A DNA stretch of 64,000 nt from contig OX438743.1 in NCBI GenBank assembly GCA_949316235.1, forward strand, positions 36,301,242-36,365,241, written 5' to 3'. The DNA is from Oegoconia quadripuncta. Lineage: Eukaryota > Arthropoda > Insecta > Lepidoptera > Autostichidae. Under the pieces are notes generated by a model. That model ran no database searches. It was not told the origin of the DNA and worked only from the letters and a program-made list of their open reading frames with translations. Each line of letters starts with the position of its first letter. Within the stretch, counting starts at the first letter, position 1. Made by a program: the position numbers and the translations under genes. Shown piece after piece: positions 23,301 through 33,138 of the stretch.

Positions 23301-23400
23301 GTGCAAATCTATAGATTTTGATGAAAAGTCCCATAGTGGCCCTTTACAACACCCACGAAAAGAGACAGGTTCTATGATCCGAAACGACACAGCACTATAT
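23301..23400 (+). repeat. Repeat E fragment
   Basis: 'gcaaatctatagattttgat', 'acacccacgaaaagagacag' and 'gatccgaaacgacacagcac', the last third of repeat E. Confidence 0.55.
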
Positions 23401-24365
23401 GGTTCTACGCAATTAAAATTTTACGTCTGTACTTTAGCAATAGAAAGCATACACTACACCATGATAAAGCAGACTATTTCAGTATGTAAATTCTATAAAA
23501 AAGGGACTCTCCATAAACCTTCGGGTGTAGTCGGATGCTATCGTATTTCTTTCTCGAGCCAATCATACCGAGGCCCCTCTCGGCTCTAGCGCTAAATCAG
23601 GCAATAAATTATCGGCCATGAAATATTCAAAACGCTCCGACATACGGCCCCGGTGTGAAAAACACTGGAAAATTTCCGCTTCAACATTTGCAATGGCAGT
23701 TTTCGCGATTTGAACGCGTTAACTCTGTCATTTGCCGCATCAGTAAACTCGAGGGGGAATTAATTAACTATTTTGTTTGCAAATTTGTGTGTGATTCAGT
23801 TTTGTTTATTGATTATTTTGAAATAATAGAAACCGCTTTTGTCCTCCGTATTTGTTTATGACACCGTGTATGAGTTAAGAGCGGGAGCAACCCAGTTTGT
23901 TTGCCTATATTGGATGTAACATGAGACCCTTTAGATCCTCCCATGAAGTCACCTCGCCTGGTGAGAAGTCTAGTAGACGAAACTAAATCTTGAACTGAAC
24001 CGACCAAGTCTAAAATTTAAGTACCGCAAGTAATTCTTTCTAAAAGATTTAAAAATATATTAAGATATGGTATTTCCAGAGATGAATTTATTAACCTTGT
24101 CAAACCTGGTCCTACTTTTAGATTTATATATTTGATGGAATTCATCTACTTTTCAATTTCATTAACAATTATGACCTTCATAACTCATAACTTCAAGCGA
24201 AGATGGGACACAGATGCAACTTTTAATAACTAAGTTGTGCAGTTTTGCAGAAAGTTACGATCGAGGAACGCCAGCTTATAAAGAATACTGCCGGAATAAT
24301 CGTCTTGCAGTTAAGAAAAAAGTTTATTTGTAGATTCAACCGTTTCAAAGTAACAAGTCGGTTAA
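23401..24365. other. Unique-looking sequence, nothing recognised
   Basis: 23590-23760 is relatively GC-rich and repeat-free as far as I can see. No exon could be supported. Confidence 0.35.
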
Positions 24366-24369
24366 AAAA

Positions 24370-24505
24370 GCCTACTTCTACACTATTCTATATTCCACCA
24401 GAACAAAATAGTAAAAGCAGCCTACCCCTACACTATTCTATATTCCACCTGGTTCTGTGCACAAATAAACATTTCATTTCACATTTCATTCCACCAGAAC
24501 AAAAA
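24370..24505 (+). repeat. Local ~50 bp tandem duplication
   Basis: 'acactattctatattccacc' occurs at about 24379 and again at about 24429. 'ccaccagaacaaaa' recurs at about 24396 and 24491. A short imperfect tandem duplication; function unknown. Confidence 0.7.
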
Positions 24506-24682
24506 GACCGGGAAGTGCGGTAGAAATTAGTCCCGAAAGAGATGCACTGTTTAGTTCTTATTTATTTTTAATAAAGCGGCGATGAGGGGCACACTATTTT
24601 GGCACATGCTCTCTCCTAGTAAGATACTAGGAAACCACCAGCTATACACAGGCCGCAAGTTCACCGGTGAAATTATAAATAT

Positions 24683-24750
24683 ATAAATATTTCAGACTTA
24701 CACTAATTATCTAGTCCCAAACTAAGCAAAGCTATAGATACTTGTAATAC
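24683..24750 (-). mobile_element. SINE-B 3' tail fragment
   Basis: 'aaatatttcagacttacac', 'tctagtcccaaactaagcaa' and 'gctatagatacttg' match the tail of 21926-22173. Confidence 0.75.
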
Positions 24751-24950
24751 TTGTTGTAATTTTAAAGTATGTTCCAACAGCAAAACAACTAGCAGATGTA
24801 TTTACAAAGGGGCAGAATAAAATGATTTAATTATTTTATTTTATTATTTTTATAATTTTATTTATTATTAGTTATTTCTATAGGATTAGTTCTAAAAGCA
24901 AAACAATCCTTTGTTTAACTACTTCTTTATTATTAGATTGACTTTTTTTT

Positions 24951-25123
24951 TAAATATTTCGGACACAAACACCTATCATCTAGTAAACATACATAAATAT
25001 TTATATAAACATTCATGCCTCGGGAATAAATGTTCGTATTCATCATAAATAAACCTCGGGATTTGAATCCGCAACTGTTAGTTTCTCAGACAGAGTCATT
25101 ATCCGCTATAGCAATCGGTCGTC
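24951..25123 (-). mobile_element. SINE-B copy with internal deletion
   Basis: Head on the minus strand ('accgattgctatagcgg', box B 'ggattcaaatccc') and body are present, with a deletion between 'tagatgat' and the 'gtttact' region. Ends in A-rich sequence at 24951. Confidence 0.8.
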
Positions 25124-25494
25124 CACTACACCAATTATTCCATATTGCTTTGTATGGTAGTTTATATTTATAAAAATTTAAATTAAAATCCAAAAAAAAT
25201 ACAAGATACATAGTAATCCCCCAAACTTATGTATTTATTTATTATAATATGTAGATATTATTATTATATGTCATATATATGTAATTAACATCTATGTATT
25301 GGTATAAATTGTATGGATATATTTTATTTGTTCAGATTATTTAGTTAATATTGTTTCTCATCACATATAGTACTTATTAATGTTTTGCATACCTATAAGA
25401 TAATGCAGAACTTTCAGATGTACTTAACAATTAGGAAATTATTTGTGCTAACCCACTTAATTACTCGTATTGAATTCCGTGATGATAGGTTTGC

Positions 25495-25615
25495 ATGGAA
25501 GAGATCGCCGTTAGCAATAAGGCCGCCTAATTTGTAGTTTCTATAAGATATTTAAATGTTCCTTCCTTATTTAAACAACAAAGCGTATTTGATTTGATTT
25601 GATTAGGAGAAAAAA
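25495..25615 (+). mobile_element. LINE 3'-UTR fragment
   Basis: 'ttgcatggaagagatcgc', 'aataaggccgcctaatttg' and 'aacaaagcgtatttgatttg' match, in reverse complement, 58890-58990. A retroposed LINE tail without coding sequence. Confidence 0.55.
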
Positions 25616-27039
25616 ATCACTCATCGTATCATATAGATTATTAAGTAAAATTTCATATTTAACTTTGACATCGTCACAATATTAGTCAGGTTATATTATT
25701 ATATATTTTTAAGCCTTATTACAAACTCATAATGTCTAAAAAAAACTATCGAAACGATTTAAAAAATAGCTATGTTAATAATATCTAACTAATTTTAAGT
25801 TTGAAAACCTCCCCAGGTTTTTGGGGTAGTGGGGTAGCGTGTAAAGGAGGGTGTGGTGAGTCAGGGGGGGGGGAGGGGTGAGAGAGGCAATAAGTGCCCC
25901 CTTCTATTTCACCGGCACTTTAACTCGGGTGCACTGATTTGATAACGCCGTTTGTTTCAAGAGTCTCTCGCGTCGGCCATCATTTTGAGAACGGTTTTTT
26001 TCGTAAATAGAATTTTGCTGCTGACTTTTTAAATGGCAGCTATTTAATTGAAAATAGAATTGGCTGTATTGAAGATAAATGGTATAATTGCTTTCTACAA
26101 GGGTGCTGCAGTGATGAAAGCAGGAAAGTGCTACGACGAAGCCGGGGAAATGGTTGGATAAAAACTAATTGGATCTTGCAGAAAAAAGGAGGTCTTATAG
26201 AAATATTTTTAAAACAACTGTCACTTGAAAACTAGCGTTAGTTAATGAAATAATTTTTATTTACAACGAGTTTGTTTACCATAATATTATCAACTTCCAC
26301 GTGCCCACTGGTGAAGCACAGTCTTCTCTCACTCAGTGAGCGTATAGACCCTAATCTAAAACGCGGGCCTAGTATTATTAGATTTGTGCCAGACTACTGA
26401 CCATCTGAGAGTCAGTGTTTCTACTAGTAAGTACACCAACTTAGCTTAACGATCCCCTTCCATTATTTTCCAATTCCAACCGATTATTTAAAATGTCCTC
26501 CAAAGCACAAAATTTAAAAAAAATTGCACTAGTGGTTATCGATCCAAGAAGGCAGTTTACCTTAACTAATCAAAGGCGAATAACGAATGCAAAGTGTCCC
26601 ACGAGTGCTTATCATGTGTTGGAGAATGTGGTGTGGTCACGATAGAGCAGAATGGGACCAACTCGTCTCTTCACGTGGTGGTTGTAAAAGGCTATTAACG
26701 ATCGTGAGCAAATCATTATCTTAAGCGCTACTCTTATAGCGGTTAGATGTTTTCTTCAATAAAAAATCAACTCTTTCACTCGGCTATTGTTTAATTCGAG
26801 GAAAATTAAAAGGAGATAAAAGATAAAACAATGAGAATCGCGACTATAAAGCAAAATGTGTAAGACACTGTTAAACGTAACGCGCGGGATGATGAATGGG
26901 CCGCTTGGATCGTACGGAAACCGACTCATTCGGCGTCGTCGCGTTTTTGTTGCACGGTGGTGACGTAGGCCGCGCTATACTCTGCCCTTTTTGTAGAAAA
27001 TCTAATTAGAAAATTAAAATCCAAGCCACCTTAGTACCC
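25616..27039. other. No gene recognised; G-run cluster and GC-rich patches
   Basis: Contains the G-run cluster at 25823-25878 and a CpG-containing patch at 26875-26990. Neither supports an exon. Confidence 0.4.
25823..25878 (+). other. G-run cluster, possible G-quadruplex
   Basis: Five G-runs within 56 bases: 25823-25826, 25831-25834, 25849-25851, 25864-25873 (ten Gs) and 25875-25878. Loops of 4, 14, 12 and 1 bases make G-quadruplex folding possible but not ideal. It stands out against AT-rich surroundings. Confidence 0.45.
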
Positions 27040-27397
27040 TAGTGCCTGGGGCGCACCTTGGTATGGGACGCAACTTGTGCGGTTACTTTGGCACCGTCCC
27101 ATATACAAGTAACTGCGCAAGGAACAAGTTCAAAGTAACAAGCGCCGTAAATATGCGTCAATCTCTATAAACCACGAGTTTGCGGAGCTTGCAGTGGCGA
27201 CATTGGGCCCTTGATCTTATGACACCAAACAATGTGTAAAGGATTTATCTATTAGACTGGTCCATGCCTCTGGAGATGTGAGAGCTGGTGCCTATTTTGC
27301 TCAGCAGCTGAGCTTATGCATTCAGCGGGGCAATAGCGCTAGCGTACTAGGTACTCACGGAAGCGAGTTGGACGGCGTATTTTTCTATAAGATATAG
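27040..27397 (+). pseudogene. Non-LTR retrotransposon reverse-transcriptase C-terminus, broken
   Basis: The extreme C-terminus of a LINE polyprotein. Near 27052-27095 the frame reads LVWDATC then TLAPSH. After a short disrupted stretch, the frame from 27173 reads FAELAVATLGP, a TGA at 27212-27214 where relatives as I recall them have Trp, then RAGAYFAQQLSL, IQRGN, ASVLGT and a stop at 27395-27397. I recognise this order from ends of insect LINE open reading frames; the clade is not certain. In-frame stops show it is dead. It precedes an inverted repeat at 27465-27858. Confidence 0.75.
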
Positions 27398-27464
27398 GTA
27401 TTTTCAATTGTGTTTCATAAATTTGTTGTTTTTGTGTACTTAACTTGATTTAAATAAATATGCT

Positions 27465-27858
27465 ATTAGAACAGTTAGATTCCGATTTAGTGGATTGGAA
27501 GGTCCTGACCGCTCTACTTCCATGCCAAAAGCAAGGACTAATTCGACGTACATTGCTGGGAGGCTTGGTTCAGTTAATTCAATGTATGCCGAATGTATGT
27601 AATAAGCGCCTATGCGGATAGTGCATATCCTCATTTTAGAAAATGTAATTAGGAAACCGAATGTTTGGAGCACCTATTACACCATCTTAAATGTAGGCAC
27701 TAATTCTGCATATATTGCTGGTTGAAGTAAGAATATTTGTATTAACGGAACCGAGCCTCCCAGCAATGAATGCCGAACTAGTCTCTGCATTTAGGATGGA
27801 TGTAGTGCGGCCGGGACCTTTCAATCCACAAAATCGAAATCTAACTGTTCTAACTTCA
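27465..27858. repeat. Inverted duplication, ~115 bp arms
   Basis: The left arm (27465-27578) and right arm (27742-27858) are reverse complements at roughly 80%. Shared blocks are 'agaacagttagatt', 'attgctgggaggct' and 'ggttc.gttaat'. They are separated by about 160 bp of unrelated sequence. No flanking duplication is obvious. It could be a foldback transposon or two opposed copies of one repeat. Open frames on both strands here are by-products. Confidence 0.7.
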
Positions 27859-27989
27859 ATTACAACTTCGTATTTCCTTGTAGAAGAAATAGGATAGTGT
27901 AATAAGCGATTTAGAATGGTGATGGGTTTGTTTGTTTGTAAACGCTTTATTGTACTATGAATAAATATACATCGATAAATAAAATGTAA

Positions 27990-28070
27990 CTTAAAATTAA
28001 GTACAAAGGTGGACTTATCCCATAAAGGGATCTCTTCCAGTCGCCCTTGATAAATATAAAAGAACACATT
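27990..28070 (-). mobile_element. LINE 3'-UTR fragment
   Basis: 'gtacaaaggtggacttatcc' and 'gggatctcttccagtcgcc', the same tail as at 2431-2480 and 36241-36300. Confidence 0.6.
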
Positions 28071-28207
28071 GACTGGGCGTACAAAAAGCTAAACATTTTC
28101 ATTAAAACTATGTATCTAAATATTATATACCTACTATACTAAAATATATATGTATACTTACTTACATAATTAGATACATACGTAAATATAATATACTAGC
28201 AGCTGCC

Positions 28208-28223
28208 CGCGACTTCGTCCGCG
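28208..28223 (-). other. Helitron 3' terminal hairpin
   Basis: The plus strand reads cgcgacttcgtccgcg: GAC pairs with GTC around a TTC loop, and CGC pairs with GCG past one bulged C. It lies 8 bases from the CTAG terminus. Such hairpins mark the transposition end point in this class. Confidence 0.75.
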
Positions 28224-28449
28224 TAGACTACATGAATCAACACTTTATTACTTTCCCACGGGAATACATTCAGCAGAAAAATTACCATGTAGAGTTTATC
28301 TCAAACAGGAAAAGACCCTGGGCAGATAACAGGTATGTGGAACCATGTTGATGTTTTGCCAGGTAAATGAATTAAGACATGGATCCATTAAAAGACCTTT
28401 CTACTTATTAAAGTACTTTATATTTATTAAAGTAAGTAGTTTATATTTA

Positions 28450-28905
28450 TTAAAGTACTTCCTTATAAACAACATTTTTTGCCATGTTTGAAGGTGGTAG
28501 CAATAGAACCAAACTTTGAGGTGAACTTACACGGGAGCATGCCACATAGAACTGACCGTTAGAGAAACAGTCCTGTCGTAGGTCTACTCCGGCGAATTTG
28601 AGAGTTTGCCTCTGCGACTTATTTATTGTCATGGCAAAACAGACCTTTAGTGGAAACTGAAGCCTTTTGAATTCAAAGGGAAGATCATTTGGTATTAATG
28701 GAATACGCGGTACAAACACTGTTTCTCCCTGAGCAGGTCCTGTTAAAATAGTGGCCTCTACTACGTTCCGGTGCAAAGCCTTGACTTGCAACCTAGTACC
28801 GTTACAAAGTTTGGGTGGCTTTAAATTTCTCAATAACATAACAGGTGCACCCACACGTAGTAAAAGTCTGTGATATGGCATACCCGGTGGGTTCAAAGTG
28901 TTCAA
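28450..28905 (-). pseudogene. Helitron PIF1-like helicase, C-terminal fragment
   Basis: About 151 codons corresponding to the end of the Rep-helicase protein that Helitrons use for rolling-circle transposition. Visible blocks: LRVGAPVMLLRNL and CNGTRLQV near the start, PRIPLIPNDLPFEFKRLQFP in the middle, then MTINKSQRQTL and GQFYVACSRVSS. The usual SF1 motif is NKSQGQT; here Gly is replaced by Arg, which should harm the helicase. The ATP-binding N-terminal part and the nuclease are absent. The frame starts at a junction with the element's 5' repeated region near 28906, which marks the internal deletion, and ends about 255 bases before the 3' terminus. Confidence 0.85.
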
Positions 28906-28919
28906 CTCACCCTTATCTC

Positions 28920-29371
28920 ATTCTCTAACCCCAAGGGGTTAGCTTCAAAACAAATGGCATTTTCGTAATCAACGTCCCAAAAAACCTAAATAATGACACC
29001 AATATTGACTTTTTTGGTATCAACCCCCACCCCTATCTCAACCCTAGAGGGTTAACTTAAAATAAATGTCATTTTCATAATCAACATCCCATAAAACCTA
29101 AATAACGACACCAATATCGATTTTATGGTTTTAACCCCCATTTCACAACCCAGGGGGTTGAATTCGAAAAATCTCAAAACACGTATTAGCTTATTTGTTC
29201 CTAGGAGTACTCTTGCGAAGTTTCGATTCGAAAATAGTCGAAATGTCCAAGTTATACTGTTTCGTCATACAAACTTCCCACTCCTGTTTCACCCCCTTAA
29301 AGGGTGAATTTTGAAAAATCCTTTCTTAGTGCTCCCCTAGACCTCGTAAGGAACCTACGTGCCAAATTTGG
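28920..29371 (-). repeat. Internal duplication in the Helitron, copy 1
   Basis: Nearly the same sequence recurs at 30295-30750, and its first ~250 bp again at 30025-30285. Markers: 'accccaaggggttagcttc', 'acgacaccaatat', 'cctaggagtactcttgcg' and 'gtgccaaatttggaaa'. The 29125-29307 open frame falls inside it and is incidental. Confidence 0.85.
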
Positions 29372-29390
29372 AAATTCTATTCACCCCTTT

Positions 29391-29670
29391 GACTATGACT
29401 ATGACTTTGACTAAAACTTTAACTATGACTTTGACTATGACTTCGACTATGACATTGACTACGACTTTGACTTTGACTATGACTTTGACTATGACTTTGA
29501 CATTGACTATGGCTTTGACTATGACTTTGACTATGACTTTGACTATGACTTTGACTATGACTTTGACTATGACTTTGACTATGACTTTGACTATGACTTT
29601 GACTATGACTTTGCCTATGACTATGACTTTGACTATGATTTTGACTATGACTTTGACATGACTTTGACTA
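29391..29670. repeat. 12 bp minisatellite (gactatgacttt)n
   Basis: About 23 tandem copies, fairly homogeneous in the centre. Because 12 is divisible by 3, it produces a spurious Leu-Thr-Met-Thr open frame. Confidence 0.95.
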
Positions 29671-29682
29671 TGAATTTTACTT

Positions 29683-29987
29683 TTCGACTTTGAGTCTTCG
29701 ACTTTGAGTCTTCGACTTTGAGTCTTCGACTTTGAGTCTTCGACTTTGAGCCTTCGACTTTGAGCCTTCGTCTTTGAGCCTTCGATTTTAAGCCTTCGAC
29801 TTTGAGCCTTCGACTTTGAGCTTTCGACTTTGAGTCTTCGACTTTGAGTCTTCGACTTTTAGCCTTCGACTTTGAGCCTTCGACTTTCAGCCTTCGATTT
29901 TGAGCCTTCGAATTTGAGCCTTTGACTTTGAGCCTTCGACTTTGAGTCTTCGACTTTGAGCCTTCGACTTTGACTCTTCGACTTCGA
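29683..29987. repeat. 14 bp minisatellite (tcttcgactttgag)n
   Basis: About 21 tandem copies with t/c variation, directly after the 12 bp array and sharing its gacttt core. It yields a spurious Lys/Ser/Arg-rich frame on the minus strand. Confidence 0.95.
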
Positions 29988-30024
29988 CACCAATTTGAAT
30001 TTGTGATTTTAACCCCTACCACTA

Positions 30025-30285
30025 TCGCAACCCGTAAGGGGTTAGCTTCAAAATAAATGTCATTTTCGCAATCAACGTCCCAAAAAACCTAAATAACGAC
30101 ACCAATATAGACTTTTTTGGTATCATCCCCCACCTCTATCTCACCCCTAGAGGGTTGGCTTAAAATAAATGTCATTTTCATAATCAACATCCCAAAAAAC
30201 CTAAATAACGACACCAATATCGATTTTATGGTTTCAACCCCCATTTCACACCCCAGGGGGCTGTTTTTCGAAAAATCTCAACTCA
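30025..30285 (-). repeat. Internal duplication in the Helitron, partial copy
   Basis: Matches the first ~250 bp of 28920-29371, including 'cattttcgcaatcaacgtcc' and 'acgacaccaatat'. It ends where the next copy begins. Confidence 0.85.
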
Positions 30286-30294
30286 CCCTTATCG

Positions 30295-30750
30295 CATTCT
30301 CTAACCCCAAGGGGATAGCTTCAAAATAAATGTCATTTTCGCAATCAACGTCCCAAAAAACCTAAATAACGACACCAATATAGACTTTTTTGGTATCATC
30401 CCCCACCCCTATCTCACCCCTAGAGGGTTGGCTATAATAAATGTCATTTTCAAAATCAACATCCCATAAAACCTAAATAACGACACCAATATCGATTTTA
30501 CGGTTTTAACCCCCATTTCACAACCCAGGGGGTTGTTTTTCGAAAAATCTCAAAACACGTATTAGCTTATTTGTTCCTAGGAGTACTCTTGCGAAGTTTC
30601 GAGTCGAAAATAGTCGAAATGTCCAAGTTATACTGTTTCTTCATACAAACTTCCCACCCCTGTTTCACCCCCTTAAAGGGTGAATTTTGAAAAATCCTTT
30701 CTTAGTGCTCCCCTAGACCTCGTAAGGAACCTACGTGCCAAATTTGGAAA
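30295..30750 (-). repeat. Internal duplication in the Helitron, copy 2
   Basis: Nearly identical to 28920-29371 through 'gtgccaaatttggaaa', after which the two copies diverge at once (minisatellite after copy 1, Helitron 5' terminus after copy 2). Confidence 0.85.
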
Positions 30751-30785
30751 CCCTAGACCCAGCGGTTTGGCCTGTGCGTTGATAT

Positions 30786-30814
30786 GTCAGTCAGTCAGTC
30801 AGTCAGTCAGTCAG
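30786..30814. repeat. (TCAG)n run near the Helitron 5' end
   Basis: About seven TCAG units, 22 bases inside the Helitron 5' terminus. A familiar feature of lepidopteran Helitron 5' ends. Confidence 0.9.
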
Positions 30815-31030
30815 TTTCTTCCTTTATATATTTAGATTATATTTTGTTGTATGGGTTGTAGCGTAAGTAGTACAAATCTTTCAAATAATCTGCGATCGCC
30901 AGTCCACTTGCTATGCGTGGTTATTAGGAAAAATACAGTGTAGAATACAGTGTTTGCCCTTTTATAGGTTTTTGATGTGTGATATGAATCGTAACTAATA
31001 ACCCTTTGAGTGAATTAAATCTATATTTTT

Positions 31031-31200
31031 AACCCCCGACACAAAAAAAAAAATGTTGTTAGTGTGACCGCTATGTGTTGTCTATCTGTGGCACCGTAGC
31101 TCCTAAACGGGTGAACCCATTTGGATGCGATTTTCATTTTAAAGCAGGTTTTCTAAGACATAAAGCAACCTGTAGTGTCTAGGTATTCCATAATGTATAG
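31031..31200 (+). repeat. Interspersed repeat, 'aacccccgacacaaaa' type
   Basis: 'taacccccgacacaaaaa', 'gtgaccgctatgtgttgtc', 'ggcaccgtagctcctaaacg' and 'aaagcaggttttc' in order. I recognise this as a repeat abundant in moths and butterflies; class not certain. Confidence 0.6.
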
Positions 31201-31254
31201 TAATAGTGGAAACTGTATTCGCTTGTGTTGCCTTTATGTTATATACACACACGC

Positions 31255-31445
31255 ATACATAACATCACGACATTTGTCCCAAATGGGACGGTCAGAGATA
31301 TCCCAAACATTAGTGTTTGGATGTTTCAAATATTGAATGTTTAATGCTTGAAACAACATCCGCGGTTCACTTTACGAAATATACAGAATATGAAATACAC
31401 ATATGACAGGACATCGCCATTAAAACGTAGAAATATATAGAAGTT
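31255..31445 (+). repeat. Repeat E copy, first part
   Basis: 'gtcccaaatgggacggtcag', 'tagtgtttggatgtttc', 'catccgcggttcac' and 'catcgccattaaaacg'. The 3' block resumes at 31610. Confidence 0.7.
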
Positions 31446-31609
31446 TTTTAAAAAATGTATAAAAATATACTTATTCATCCCATACTTAATTCACCAAACT
31501 AATTATAATAGTGTTTATTAAAACGAGGACAAAGTTGAGATGAAAGGGTAGTCAGCAACGCTGCTGATTTTCAGTCCCACCCAGCAGAGTAGGTGCTGCC
31601 ACCGAAGAA

Positions 31610-31700
31610 TGTTTATGATGGAAAGTCCCTTAGTCGTATTTTGCAACACCCACGAGAAGGGATGGATTGAATCTATTCTTTTTGCGGATACCACATAATA
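31610..31700 (+). repeat. Repeat E copy, 3' block
   Basis: 'aagtcccttagtcg', 'aacacccacgagaaggga' and 'tgcggataccacataatac', the end of repeat E. Confidence 0.55.
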
Positions 31701-33039
31701 CTAACATATTATTTTAATATTAGCTGTTTGTTTCCCAGAAATAAATAAAATAAAATGGTTGACTATTTTTAAATAAAATAAATTCTTGATGTATGTAAGC
31801 GGTAGCTGCACCGTCTCGCTACTTGATGGATTTATTTTCTTTCCTACGCCGCGCCGTAGCTTGTAAAATGTTCACAGCTTCCTGTCCACTTAGCTACGAC
31901 GTAGCCCGTAGGGCCCGTAGCATATAAAGCCAAGGCATCGTGCATTACTAAGCATAGTTTACATCAATAGCTCGATGCTCCAAGCATATTCGGTTTGAAT
32001 ATTAGCTGTACATTACAAATTATTATATAGATCACGTTTCGATCTATATGTATTTGAGATAAAAGTCTCCATAAAGCAAAGGAAATGTAATAAATAAATA
32101 TAAAGTTAGTTGCGTAAAATTGGATAAGAATTGGAAACATTGGTAAAAAAGGTACTCGTCACAAGATTGTGTATTTTTTTGTACGTGACTCAACTTATTG
32201 AGAATACCTACTAGTTATCACATCTCAAACAGGTGATACTCATCACAATGCTAAGGTAAGGCAGCCTTCTAAATATACTCGATCTAATTCAAATACAGGG
32301 TTGCTCCATTATAGAAATAGACCTTTCTCTATGAAATCCCGATGTCTCTCCCGTTAGCTTGTGTGTGGCTACTGGAAGAAATCCCTGTTGTACTTATTTA
32401 TGTATTCCTAATGTAGTAATTTAATTTATGTTGGACAATAAAATCTATACAAAAACACATATAGTGACCAATAATGTTCTGAACATATAGATAATGTTCT
32501 GACCAATAGTGAAAATCACACAGAGAAAACAGTCTATAAATTTAAAAGTGTAAACTCTGAACTAATTTTTACCAGTGCAAAACGCATAACTAGGCAGTCT
32601 GACGGTTCCTCGCATTATTGACTGACTAAACAGAGCAAACATTCCGACGTTGATTATACATGAATGTCGGCCAGTTTACTTGCGTGTCACTAATTGCTAG
32701 GTGGTTGTATGAGCTTGTCCGCCCAACCGCCCATTTTGAATATGTATCGGCCTTTTTTGTATTGTTCGTACTCGTTTGCAAATGTCCTATCCCAATTACT
32801 GGATGTAGGGAACCGGCAATTAAAAAAAGAAAGATATTTTTTTATTGTGGATATAAATTACTGTAAAAGGTCGTTTTCCATGCGAGCGGAATATGTCAGG
32901 GGAAATAGCTCTCGTTTTCATTAGGGACTAATGTTCTGTAGCACGTGACCTGTGCAAACACTTCTCAACGTTATGCAGTGGTATGAAGAGTAAAGCAGGA
33001 TATGTTTGCTGTTGCTCTCTACATCAACCTCTTTCTATT
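31701..33039. other. No gene recognised; scattered repeat debris
   Basis: 31845-31925 has several CGTAG/CTACG motifs. 32355-32450 resembles a LINE 3' UTR ('ctggaagaaatccctg', then 'acaataaaatc'). Open frames at 32660-32924 are not supported. Confidence 0.4.
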
Positions 33040-33138
33040 GATGACCAATTGGTGAAGTGACCCTCTGTTGTGAGTTCGAATCCCGCTGAGGGTAAATGGT
33101 TGTGGAGTGAATACGAACATTTATTCCGAGTCATGTAT
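33040..33138 (+). mobile_element. SINE-B head fragment
   Basis: Box A-like 'gaccaattggtgaagtg', box B 'gagttcgaatcccgctg', then 'gtgaatacgaacatttattc'. The 3' part is lost. Some bases between the boxes are deleted. Confidence 0.8.

Larger units (their letters stand above)
28196..30836 (-). mobile_element. Helitron, both termini present, internally deleted
   Basis: Minus-strand element of 2641 bp. The 5' end is TC (30836-30835) preceded by A. The 3' end is CTAG (28199-28196) followed by T. This matches Helitron rules: 5' TC, 3' CTRR, insertion between A and T, no target-site duplication. A 6 bp GC-rich stem with one bulge (plus-strand 28208-28223) lies 8 bases before CTAG, as expected for the 3' hairpin. 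The 5' region carries a TCAG run typical of lepidopteran Helitrons. Only the helicase C-terminus survives. The Rep/HUH nuclease and most of the helicase are missing, so it is non-autonomous. Two minisatellites and an internal ~450 bp duplication fill the space. Confidence 0.9.

Noticed and set aside
29359..29661. 100-codon frame of Leu-Thr-Met-Thr repeats
   Set aside because: Produced by the 12 bp minisatellite, whose period is divisible by three; no gene signals.
29645..30022. 125-codon Lys/Ser/Arg-rich frame on the minus strand
   Set aside because: Produced by the 14 bp minisatellite inside the Helitron.
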